From the NCBI RefSeq assembly GCF_003171515.1, contig NC_089395.1, positions 1,178,001 through 1,242,000 on the forward strand: a stretch of 64,000 nucleotides of DNA, given 5' to 3'. The stretch is from Pyrenophora tritici-repentis. Its lineage: Eukaryota > Ascomycota > Dothideomycetes > Pleosporales > Pleosporaceae. Below the pieces are notes generated by a model that did no database searches, was not told where the DNA came from, and saw nothing but the letters and a program-made list of their open reading frames with translations. Positions 1 to 11,400 of this stretch are shown here, in pieces (the stretch's first letter is position 1; each line of letters begins with the position of its first letter). Position numbers and translations under genes: made by a program.

Positions 1-2550
1 CACAAGTCTCCCGGGCTGATCGACTATGCGCATACCGCTTCCGTTGACGAACTATAGGAATATCGTCTTGACAAATATATAGATCCCGAGGAGTTCACTT
101 GAGAGAAAGTTGCTCTTCTCTACTTTAACGGACCGCGAGCCCGACGGATGAATCGATAGAATACGCATCAGAAGCTGATACATATGGCCGAAAGGCATGC
201 TAGGTGAAAAGAAAGTGTAATCTTCACCGAGACTGCGCTTGCCATTCCCCATCCAATCAAATCTAAACTTTTCCAAAACTTTCCCTGTCACCTCCCCTGT
301 CATGTTGCTTTGGGCGGCAGATCTGACAGTCAGATGATCCATGTCCGCATCCCCGGATCGGAATACTAAGCCTTTAAGCCCGCGCTAACTCCGCCCAAAC
401 CACTTTATCACAACCCTGGCCTTCATCTGCATATGCCAGCTCTGCTGCAGTCTCTCATACCTGCTGAAATTGCCTTTTCTTCGAGACGATTCTCCGGCCC
501 TAAAGCATATTAGCTGCATTTCACCACAATCATGTCATTTTTTAGGGCCAGCTCGCGGGATTTGCAGAGTCGCCAACGGTCAGTCAAAGTGAGTCGGCCC
601 TGAACAATGACATGCGGGATGCGCAGAGTCGCCAAGATTCAACAAACTTTCAAACTTCACAACAACGCATGTCATTCTTCAGGGCCGACTTGAGCCGCGC
701 TGCTTGAATGTTAGCGGTTCTGCGCACCCAGTCGCAGTACCTGCTACATCAAGATGCAAACACCCGAAGATCATGCCTTGCTGAATGTCACAGTACATTA
801 GCTCGGGCCACAAAGGGTCTCGATAGCTTCGTATGACATACCACGAGGCTGGAAAACCTCGTTCGGTCTCATCGGGACAGTCATACTCGCTGCTCGCGAA
901 ATGCGCTGCGTCCGCAGCGCTTCCGACCATTTGGGCCCGTAAGCGAAAATCAAGCTTTCACATGCCCACACAGACATACCTATCTACACATCGATGGCGA
1001 TTTCATCGGGTCGGGACAGACATACTTAGACAGTCGTCTCGGCTCGGGTACAATTTCGAGTACAGTAGTGCTTAGTCACGCAACTAAACTGCAAAAGCAC
1101 CGTCTTGGGTCTTGGAGATCTGATTAGTCTCCACAACTAGCGCACAGACAACGTGTCTCCACACCCGCAACAAGGCATCGTCCGCGGACCAGCCCCTGGG
1201 GCTTGCTCACAGCCTCAACACATGCGACCCCTGCCCCAGTCAGCATCGTTTCAGTTACACAACGTGGATCGAAATAGCTGCATGCCCAGTCAAAGCGCCT
1301 CCAACACGGGACGAGAACGATCCAAAATCCACACCACCATGCATCTTGCCGGCTTGTAAATCGCCCAAACTGGTGGCTCGGCCGTCTATCGTGGCGTTAT
1401 TTGCAAGAAAATTTCGTGACGGAGCTTGTTTAGACCACCAGCTTGCAGTAGCTGACTTGAGAAACGGGTATCCGGGGTGTCCACTGACGCGTATCCCGTA
1501 TTTCTGCGCGATGCATCTGGGCATGCATCTTTCCTTTAGCTTCTCCATTAGCTTCCCCGCGAGGCTGGAGGGGAACGTGCAGTTGGTGGATGTCTTTACC
1601 TCGATCTGCTCCGGACTAACGTCCCGCACCAAATGTGTTTATTGACATGGCCGCCAGCGGCAGCCATGAATCGTGCCGTCCTCGGGCCACTAGCCCGCTC
1701 TAAGTACGAGGAATTTGTTCGGATGAGGCCGCGTGGTCTACAATCAACATCCTATACCGATCGCAACAAGAGATTAACTGGCAGTTTCAAAGCCGACGGC
1801 AATTGTTGTGAGTAACCCAGGGATTGTTTCGCTCCATCACATGGGATAAATCCAAGGAATTCAACCGGTCGGTAGATGTGTCTTGGCACGTGGACCCGCC
1901 AAGTTAAAGTGCATGGCATCTCGCGACATCCAGCCTTGCAAAGGGAAATTGAGCCAGTTAGCTTACCGCCATGGAACACACGGCAACCACGTCAGACTTC
2001 AGCCGCTCAATGATTGCACGCAGGGAGAATTGGTGTAGACTAGGTTCCCCAGCTTTTCGACTCTAGGCTAAATGCGACCTTAGTCAACATTGTGGCATTG
2101 CTTTTGCAAGTCAGCAAGTGACATACACCAGGGCTGAGCTGAAGCAGCGGATGGGGAGCATCAAGTCGTACGATGTCGCGTAACGGTGGGGCAGAGAGGC
2201 CAGGGACCAAAGACTAAGCGCCCGTGGAGCCTCGCATCCTCGGGCTAGAAAACTCGCCCGAAAGAGAAAAGCAAAGCCACACACCTTGGCCTGTATCCTA
2301 CTCGGTCCTGCAGCCTCTAGCCTCCGTTGTGTGAGATGTGGCAATTATCGCCACAGCACCGGTGGTAGAGCATGTTGGAAAAGCTTGTTCTCTTGATTGC
2401 GTGCTGACGCAGCTTCATGTCGTGATGGCTTCGTCCGTGGCCTAGGTTAATCGTACCACACGGGAAGCAAAGCTGAAGATTTGCAAAGGAAGCTGAGCTA
2501 GAGTTTCCGAGATGAGTGAATTCCCACATGAAAATTGATTTTCTTTTCTT
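1..2550. other. Intergenic, no supported gene
   Basis: No open frame here has a recognisable domain, and none joins to a neighbour through plausible splice sites. A 96-codon minus-strand frame at 52-342 begins with a true ATG but resembles nothing I recognise. The only structure I see is the small repeat cluster at 531-691. If this locus follows the Aspergillus fumigatus order, sph3 and uge3 would lie further left, outside the window. Confidence 0.5.
531..691. repeat. Foldback repeat cluster
   Basis: A motif close to GCATGTCATTNTTCAGGGCC occurs three times in alternating orientation: forward near 531-550, reverse near 591-616 and forward near 666-691. Between them a 23-base segment containing GCAGAGTCGCCAA is directly repeated (about 554-576 and 613-635, few mismatches). 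The second and third copies could form a hairpin of about 25 base pairs. It could be the remnant of a small inverted-repeat element or a duplicated regulatory site. Confidence 0.6.
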
Positions 2551-3700
2551 TTATCGCTTTCGGTCTCCTCCATTGCCTTTGCCTCCACCAAGATTCTCGT
2601 TTACATCCGTAGTCTCTACGACCTTGTCACAGTACTCCACCCAACCATCTAATTCCATCTTCTTCAACAAGGTGCTGAAGCCTTGGCTCCCATCGCCTTT
2701 CCCATTCGTTGCACAGAATTCTCCCACTACATCCTCCTTCAGCCCTTGCTCCGCCCCAGCACCGTCTGGATACTCGATGTGAAACACAGGCTTGCCAGCA
2801 GCGATGAAAGGCGCAAAGGTAGCGCATTCGGAGTACTTGACACACTGCTCATTGACCGAGAAGTGGACCAGGGGTAGCACAGCTGGAATGATGTCACCGG
2901 CGTTTTTGAGACCGAGGGCAAGCTTCAGGGGCGCAGTGATCGACGAGAGGTACTCCACGTAGTTGATGGAGTCATTCGACGTCAGCCCGAGACCGTTATC
3001 GTTTTGCTATTCCGGAAACCCCGTTAGCCCGCTTCCTTCTCTCCGAAATAGCAGTAAAAACAAAGATTCCGACGCTTCCCATGACGTTAGACCCGTAGAA
3101 TGTAAAGAAGAAACTCACATATGCGTCCACGTTATCGGGATCGACACCGTCACATCCCTTTTCGACGGCCATTTTCATCCTCTCCTTCATGATGCGTCGC
3201 ACATTATCGCTGCTGAGCTTCAACCATTTTTCGCCGGGCCAGCCATCGAGATTGTGTCCGAGATCCTCTGGCTTGAACTCGCTTGCATCAGGTCGCCAGT
3301 TTTCGTAGCTCCCCGCGCTGAAATAACATATCACTTTCTTGCCCAGTGCGTGCAGCTGCTGGATAGTTTCCTTTGGGGTATCGAAGAGATCAATATCGAA
3401 GATGGATACATCAGGCGTGGTGTTTGAAGCGTCCTTGTCCAGCACAGGCGGATGGTTGAGGATGATTTGCCATGTCGACGATACGGCGGGTGTCCAGGGA
3501 ACTGTCGAGTTCGGAGATGGAAGCGGGGTTAGCGTGGAGGTAGGAGGAGAGGAGCTATTGTCGTCTCCGCTTCCTCCGAGCGTCAGACCCAGACCAAGAC
3601 CTAGCGCTAGGGCTAGAACGATGATGACGAGGGGAAGGACGATGAGAAGGAGTTTTCGGCGCAGACTCCATGGTCGGCGTGCTGCAGGTTTGGCGTCCAT
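2551..3700 (-). CDS. ega3: Ega3-like GH114 endo-alpha-1,4-galactosaminidase
   Basis: Predicted 345-residue type II membrane glycoside hydrolase of family GH114, which cleaves alpha-1,4-linked galactosamine in GAG. There are two exons, 3700-3119 and 3006-2551. The 112-base intron 3118-3007 starts GTGAGT and ends AATAG, phase 0, and splicing joins the conserved Asp/Asn-rich strand without a break. Residues 1-16 are basic, 17-42 form a hydrophobic signal anchor, and a Ser/Thr/Pro-rich stalk follows to about residue 70. The catalytic barrel holds the family motif YFSAGSYENWRP, an acidic cluster CDGVDPDNVD (183-192) and FHIEYPD (Glu272), which I take as the active-site carboxylates. It is the first of three clustered GAG genes and shares strand with agd3. 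Family assignment is strong; the substrate is inferred from family and neighbours. Confidence 0.9.
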
Positions 3701-4725
3701 TGTTGCAGAAACTTTGCCGCTCCTCTCGCTGCTTGCTGCTGGGGGTGAGGGGCAAAATCAATGGAGAGGGGGTGGCCTCGGGACGATTACAAGTGGAAAT
3801 AGACGACGATGTCGTGAGGCATGCAACAAGGTCGACTACGCATGACGATGATGCTAACAAGCCACCACATGTGCAGAGGAACAACGTCTTCTTTTGACAC
3901 GTTCTAGACGATACGATGGCGTGAGCTGAGAAACTCAGGAATCAATAGTTCGAAAAAGTCGCGAGGAGAGAGGCGACGAGAAAAGCGGCGCAGACCAATG
4001 GATGCCTACATGCAGGCCCGCAATGGCAAACATATGCGGCGTCTGCATGTGTCGTCAATATAAAACTGCAAGGCGTGCGGCTGGCTTGGATTAGCGCTGA
4101 GGTAGCAATATTGCGGCTGTGGCGCGCCTGAGGGGGAGGGGCGCAGTTCAAACGGCGAAGAAGTCTCAGCCCCCGCCCCCTCTCCAAACCCAACACATCA
4201 CAACACTTCACAACACATAGTGCATAACTACATCCTTTATAAGATCTTCAATACTCGTTTACTTAACATTGGCTGACCGGAATAACAGGGGATGTCGTGC
4301 GACATTTAAAAAATGTCACTGGGGGAGCAACGTGGCAAGTTTCACGTAATCAGGCGGCCGCCAAATCCAAAGGCGCTGCTAGTCCCCGTACCTTGGTGAC
4401 GCTTGAGCTCGTATTCACCCGTACATAAGCCGTCGTGTTGGTGTTGGTGGATGTGGGGTTGAGCGGCGCTTACGGTTTGTGCACCCCTGAGGCAGCTAGC
4501 GCCTTGTAGGTACTTACATGTATGCAGGGTCTGAGAGAAAGTCATGGTTGCCAAGATCTGCCTTCTCAACAACTCAATCACATTTCATTGGCATACAAAG
4601 TTCGTGGGGCAGAGACGAAATCAATTGGATAAGCACCATCTATGGAAATGATACTAAATTTAGATACGAAGAAACTTGAAGCGCGACCTTGACGATGCAG
4701 TGCTTTTTGGTGGTGGCGATGGCCC
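3701..4725. other. Intergenic between ega3 and agd3
   Basis: About 1 kb upstream of ega3 and downstream of agd3. Several short open frames exist on both strands, but none has domain content or convincing splice structure. This stretch should contain the ega3 promoter; I do not recognise a specific regulator site. Confidence 0.5.
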
Positions 4726-7015
4726 CTACAGTTGTAGTGCCGAAGACAACTTGTACTGCCTGCTTGCGCCACTCATTGTCACCCACAAGGTGAGTGGGTC
4801 GCTCCCAACCTGTTCTTTAGTCGCACCAGTGGTGTCAGAAATAGGTCCTGGCACCGTGATGGGAATCGTGGTTCCGCACTTGTTGCCGCCAGCGGTGTAC
4901 ACGTTGACCGAAGTGACACTAGCGCCATCGGCTGAGGTGGTCCATGTCATGCTAGGGCGGCACAGGTCTCGAGTCTGTCGGTTGATGAACTGCTGTGTCA
5001 TGTCATCGTGTTTGAGCGTCCTGAACGGCCAGGTAGTACTGCATTCCGTTAGCGCATATCTTGGGAATCCATATCGGGTGAGCTTACAGGCGCATCATCT
5101 CGGCAGTGATGACCTCGACCCATGTCATGAGCAGGGAGTATTGTCCCGATTTGCCGTTTACGGTAGTCGATGGGACATCGCTGACGCGCATGTTGGCTTG
5201 GTGGAACATGTAACTATGCACGTTTAGCAAGGTATCTTCAGGTGGACATGGTAACCTACGGGTCCCAGTGGAGGCCAAACAGGTTGGTCATGGCAGTGTT
5301 TCGCGTGTTTGTGAGCAGATCATCGAAAGTTCCCTTTCCAGCAGAAGTGTCGATCCACTCTTGCAGCGTACAGGCCGGAAGATCGCAGTTGTAGTAAATG
5401 ACTGAAGCCCATCGCGGCATGACGATGAGCCCAGCGTAGCCGTTGTTTGCAACGTTGGTGGTCAATGGCCAGAAAGTGCTCTGTGTGTTGCGGAGCGGTG
5501 GTCGAGTGTTGTCTCCAACTACGTTGTTGATGCCATTGTCCATCCACGCCTTGATAACGTCTGCGTTGTGGAGACCAGTGATCGCAGGCGGGATGATGCC
5601 GTTGGGGCTCCAGCGCTTGGCGGCATCAAGTCCAACCTGCTTCAGCCATGCCTGGTTAAAGGTGATCTCTTTGGACGCGTCCGAGTATGTGGCGTTAGTC
5701 AAATCCATGTGTGAACTATATAAAGTTAGAGGTGCAGAAAATCGGGCCGAAGAGGACGTACAATGTATGCGAGATGTGCGCAAACGCGTCGCGCTGGCTT
5801 GCGACTGCGAACCAGTTCTCCAATGCATCGAGCTTCGCACATTCAAGGCTCCAAGTGTACTGAGTAGGCGTGGTAGGCCAGATGTTGACGCCTGTGCCAG
5901 GTGGCTTCTGGTACTCTGGGCTACCGTCCTTCTGTTCCGCATACTCGATAGCGTTGCTAGGCGAGCATACCGTCTGACCCTTGGTAGTTTCCACACTAGC
6001 TTCAATATCACCGTTACCGTTGTGTCCAATCTCGACGAAGTAATCAGAACCAGCAGGCATCCTCGCGTTGAGGCCAGCCTGCCATTGGACGTGCACTGAA
6101 AGATCCTCTGGCTTGACACGGAAGATCTGGCCCTGTGGCCTGTAAAGCTCAGTCTCCAGGAACATGTCATCCACTTGTGTGCTCAGGTAAATTCTCCGAA
6201 AGCCAACATAAAGACCCCTGGTGATCCAAGTGATCCATGCGTGCTGCAAGATGTTGCTAGAGGGCGCCCAGTCTAACGCAAAAGGCAAGAACCACACCAT
6301 CTGCTGACGGGCGCCAATTTGGTTTATAACAGCAGCGGATCCACCGACTGAGAACTTCGCCACTTCCCACGCAATTGAAGCGTTCACAATAGTTGCGGGA
6401 GAGTGGTAAATGCTTGCAATACTGACGGGAACATTTCTATCGGCCTTGTGAGCTACGTATCGATGAAGAGTTCGCGAAAACTTACGCCTTGAGATTGGCA
6501 GATGGAAATCCAGACATGTTCGTGAAGGACACTGGCTCGTCGTTCAAGTTGCCACCATTGGGAGAAACCCCAAAGTCGGCCGTAGGATACACATCCAAGC
6601 GGACCATGCGCACACCAAAATTGGTCTGGTAGGCGTACAATTGGCTCCATTGCGCATCTGTGAGTGCGCTGTAGTACAGGTCATTGTAGTTGTATCCCAC
6701 TTCGCTTATGGTAATAATACCACCATAGTTTCCGTTCGTAACCGTAGAGTTGAGCAGAGGTAGGTTGGCTATGCCAGCCTGTGGGACAGTGAGGATCTCG
6801 TAGGGGATACCATATCCTTGGAGACCAAGTGCAGCACCATTGGTAGCAGATGTTGTATCGCGCGCAATGATTAGGATTGTGCTAGATACAGTAGCGCTAC
6901 CCACGTATGCCGAGACATGCTGCAGGAAGAGAGAGAAGGAAGAGAGCGCGCATACTCGCAGCAACGATGAGAACGTCATGATGAGACGCGAAGTAAACAG
7001 CGTAAGATGGAACAT
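4726..7015 (-). CDS. agd3: Agd3-like secreted polysaccharide deacetylase (CE18)
   Basis: Predicted 699-residue secreted metal-dependent deacetylase that removes acetyl groups from GalNAc units of GAG, making the polymer cationic and adhesive. Five exons: 7015-6486, 6436-5762, 5715-5260, 5213-5088 and 5038-4726. The four introns are 46-49 bases, all phase 2, and frame is kept across each junction. A signal peptide follows either Met1 (7015) or Met13 (6979); the second gives the more typical signal sequence. Residues about 40-175 form a beta-rich N-terminal region, as expected for the CBM87 module. The deacetylase part shows VDDMF (Asp266/267) and HTFSH (His400, His404), matching the Asp-His-His metal site of NodB-like esterases; the second motif is assembled only after splicing intron 2. 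DPYMFHQANMR follows intron 3. Neighbours ega3 and gtb3 support the role. Confidence 0.9.
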
Positions 7016-8469
7016 TCCCCTAGGAACCTGGACGTCTTAATAAAGAAGTCTCGGCAGCGAACATGTTATAGGCTGCCAGGTCGTCAGTGGTCCAGATGCG
7101 GAAAAAGTCCATGAGACTATCGATTTCCACGTGAATTCTCAGCTGAACAGCTCACCTGGGCTTGACTTTCAAGGCGTTCAGTGAGTGGCGTGCGCGGTGT
7201 GGAACTCCATCAGACGTCTTGGAGAATTATTGCCGTGTGCTGCTGGGAGGCGTTGCATACGAAACTTGCCTTAAAGCCATATAGGAAACAAGGTTCTTGG
7301 CGGATCCTTGCACACACACATAGCCGTGAAGAAGCAATCTACCACGTGATACCAATGTAGACCGAACATCTCTCGCATATTGATGTATCGGTACTCAGGA
7401 CTTGAGACTCCCTCTGAAGGCATCAGCCGCACGTCTATGAGGCGCACGACAAAAGTCTGGGCAGTTGTGTAAGGCCCCAATGAATACGATAGAGTGTGGA
7501 TATCGTGGGCAAACTCGGCTGGTGCTTTTCAGCCAGCTTACACTAAAGGTCTCGTTTGGGGACAGTGTTCCGATATTGCGTGAGTAATTATGGCCCCTGG
7601 ACCTCGTATGCAAGCGATGCATTACAGTGCATTAGCCTCGGGGTCGCGCCCGACAAGGTGCCGGGATAGATGAGGATCATATCAAAACGGTAGTGCGGAG
7701 GAAAGTTAGGCTAAAGGCGAGCCCGTGCCCGAGCCCGGATGAACGTCGGAAAGAGAGAAGATTGTCGTGCACGGACATGCTGCACGAACCCTGACCCTTC
7801 AGCCTCGTCACGTCTTCACTCCTTCCACCACTTACCGCCCACATCTCCCATCATGCGTTCTCTTACCTAGTACCAATATAGCCAAAGCTCGCTGTTCGGA
7901 ATAGATGAGCATGGACCCGCCGGGCGGGTTTAGTGTGGGCTGTCATCACAGCTGCCAATGTATGTACGGGGCAAAGGCTTCGTGTCGGAAACCGCGCACC
8001 CATGACTGCCGTTCCATTGCTATTCATGGCAACCGAGAGGTGTACGAGCTGGTTTGAAGGCTTCTCGAAGCATGTCTGTGCTGCACTTTACCGCTTGCCT
8101 GCAGTGGTGGAGCTTCTACCACAGTTGGCTATCCACTCTGTCTGCTAACGCAATGCGCAGATCGTCAGCTAATACCTGATTGCAATTAACGTAAGGCGAT
8201 GTGTGCTTCCTTTGGTTGTCTGGTTGTTTAGGAGGCTGACGAGTCTGCTATTTCACACATTACCCTAGTCATCTTACCCTTAGACATTACTTCGATTCAA
8301 CTATTCTGAATTTTTTTATGGACCATCTTATCGTTATCATGTTTTACATGCTCTGATTAATTTCTTTCACCCATGGTACTGCCTATGCCAAGTTGAGCCC
8401 ACCTGCGGAGTTACGTTTGGGAACTCCTGCCATCGTGCCGCGCCCTTGGATCCCGGCAAGTTAGCAAAA
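7016..8469. promoter_or_regulatory. Divergent agd3/gtb3 intergenic region
   Basis: A gap of about 1.45 kb separates the starts of agd3 (leftward) and gtb3 (rightward) and must contain both promoters. No coding frame is credible. In A. fumigatus the GAG genes are controlled by developmental regulators such as StuA and MedA, but I could not identify a confident site by eye. A shared bidirectional promoter is an inference from geometry only. Confidence 0.5.
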
Positions 8470-11400
8470 ATGCCCCGACCAGAGATCCTAGGTATTGAGG
8501 CCTTCCGTCATGGGCCATCACTTCACGGGTGGTGGTGGGAATGGACGCTCATTGCCATCATCGGCGCCAGCGGTCTCATTGGTATTATCACAGTGCTGTG
8601 GCATGCGTACCGTATCCTCAGTAGTTTCCTCAAGGTACGATTCGTACACGATTGCTGTATCCTCAAGGCTAACGGAAGTAATAGAGAAGAGCCGACCCCG
8701 ATAACTTGCCGCGATCCGTACAAGAACGTATTCAGCTTCTATGCAACGATTCGAGCGTCGTGCGCAAATCCCACGTCCTTCCCACCAAGCTAGCATCGTT
8801 TGGTGTATACCTAGGCCAATTGAGTACTCCCGCCACACAAGAAGAAATCAGTATACTATCGCAATGGGAGGCTGTGGTGCTGGATCACTCCCAACCTGGG
8901 GTTTTGGAGGCTGTCAGCGATGAGAGTATTCCTATGGGACCGCACATCATCGCGCGGTTGGACCTTAGCAAAGTCATCACCTTCTCAGCCATGGAATTTG
9001 AATCGGAAATGTCGCGCGCGATATATGTACTTTCGTCGACTGTTCAACAGACTTTGCGACAGGCGGACCAAAAGAGATACTTTACTGGCGTCTTGGTAGC
9101 GGGGTGGCGCGACTGCGTTTCTGTGCCTCTATTGAATGGCCTGACAAAGCTTCTTTCTGCATATGGCTTGGATATATACCTCGAGATCGGAGCTCCAGAC
9201 TTCCTGGATGGTGTCCGCAAACTCGACATCGGGCTATTTGCCGGTATGGTAGTGCGGAATGGTACAATTATGTCCAATGGAGATCGCCGCGATTTCTTCG
9301 CCATGGACAAGATGAAGACCACCACGAAATCATTTGTTTCGCAAGCCTGCCAGCGCCCTTTCGTCACCATGATGTGGGACACGATCGACGACAACGCCGA
9401 GCTCTCGCATGCCGTAGTTAGAAGAGCACACATGTGGTGCAGCTATCATGGCGCGATTCCGTACTTCCCACGACAACGCGCTTTGACAAACATTGATGAA
9501 GTTCGCCCCTGCGATGAGCCTTTGGCAGCCTTCCAGTGGTTGAAGGATCGTAGAGTCATGGACGTTCACGACAACTACCGAGCCGCACGCACAGTAAGTG
9601 CAAACCTCTAAGCATCTGGAGACCTTTCTAACTCTATACAGCTTTCCCCGGGGTTTTCGAGCATCATTGATGACTATCTGCCTTTGCAAAAGATCTTTCC
9701 CTTTCTGGCCGATGCACTTGCCAATCTAGATGGATCGGAGTCTGAAGATGACGATGCTTCCAGTACCTCTACGCTTACCGTGCACTACCCTGAGATTGAC
9801 GAAAATGGAGCATTAGTTCAGCGAGAACCCACATCGCCTGGATCGTCGCTGGATTGGTCCGTAGCCATGGAAAAGAAGGCGGATAACCCACTCTCTTGCG
9901 CTTACGATGGAACACTATATACATCACTCGGATGCTTTCCCATTGGTCTGGATGCTTCCAAGACAGACTTCGATCGCGTTCTCGTCTCGCAACGGCGTCT
10001 ACGCGACCTAAAACTACTGGTCAGGGCCACCTCCCAGCAACTCAAGGCCGCCGCAAAAGTTCTTAGTGGCTATTGCCACAGCAGCAGTCACTTCCTTGAC
10101 CTAGTGCCTACCTCAAGACAAGCCATCTCGAACCTTGCGCATGTCCTATCCCACACCAACGACGATGCCAACGACCCGTATCAACTACAAGTCTACACTG
10201 CGCTCGATTCAGGGTTTCACACCCCTAGTGGCGCCCAGTTTTGGTCAGTATGGGAGGTTGAGCCAAGAACCAAGGCTATCATCATGTACATCTCCAAGTC
10301 AGTGCAGGATGTCAATACTGTCGTGCTCCACACACATCTGAGCAGGCTTGGATTCTCCAGATACCATTGCCTCCTCGCTGAGTACGGCCTGTCAGAGTTC
10401 ACCGTGGGGTCTTTTTCGCATGAACGCCTACCCGCAAGGTTTCATCAAGACCTGGACTTGCTTTCTTCTTCGGATCTCCTATTGTACCTGCAGCACATTC
10501 ACTACTCTGAGTGGGACCAAGACTGCTCTCTGGTTTCAGCTATTCGCGAGCGTTGCCAAGAGCTGCTGATCGACGTACCAACGTATCATCAATTCAAGCA
10601 GCTGAGTAACGTGGAGTACATCAGTGGCAGCATTAGCGACGAGCAATTAGTGAGCGCGAAGCTCAAATGGTATCGGGGCTCTCGTCTACCAACAATTGGT
10701 AGGTCAGACGCCCTGCAGCTGTTCAGACACGTTGCCGAGGTATTTGGCGACATCTTGTGGTCACGTGATCATGAAAGGCTTGACATCATCACTTCAGCTA
10801 TAGCAAAGATCACAGGCAGAGGAAGCTTGGATTCAGCTGCCGACTTTGTTCTCTTCTGCATCTTCAGCGCCGCTAGAAAGCATGGCTTTGAAGAGGTCTA
10901 CATCGAAGTGTCAGACCGGAACCCGCTCTTCAACCAGTACTCCGATCAGAGCGCGGCCTTTGCAGAACTCTTCGCGCTGGGCTCTCGATGCGAGGCGTAC
11001 TTTGATATCAAACCAAGCGACATGGGCATTATACTCTCAAAAAAGCACAGAGACTACTACAACCACGAAGAACACCAGCCTCCAATGTGGATCTTCAATG
11101 CGCCGTCATTCGCTTCCGCGTATGCCGCAGCCCAGACAGACATTGATCCAGAACAGAAGCCATCTGTAATGCCTGCATACCGTCGTTTTACCTTTCTCAG
11201 CGTCTTCGCTATTCCTGCCCTCGTCGACATTATCCTTCTATCCACGACTGGACATGGACTCTATCTTAGCGTGAACATGTCTGGAGACGAGAGATACTAT
11301 GCTACCCTAGCTTTGATGTGCTCTTTACTTCTCTCTGGTGCCGTAGGAACCTGGATCTCGATTGGAGGTACCTACTACCTCATCTCCATGGCGTTCTCCG

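Noticed and set aside
52..342. 96-codon minus-strand frame at the left edge
   Set aside because: Starts with ATG but has no recognisable domain and no joinable exon; not enough support to call a gene.
3339..3845. 168-codon plus-strand frame over ega3
   Set aside because: Antisense to the signal-anchor exon of ega3; Arg/Ser-rich shadow.
5443..6099. 218-codon plus-strand frame over agd3
   Set aside because: Antisense to agd3 exons 2 and 3, whose splice junctions and deacetylase motifs are clear.
8446..8469. Earlier TTG start for gtb3
   Set aside because: Non-ATG; the ATG at 8470 has a good context and gives a typical membrane-anchor N-terminus.
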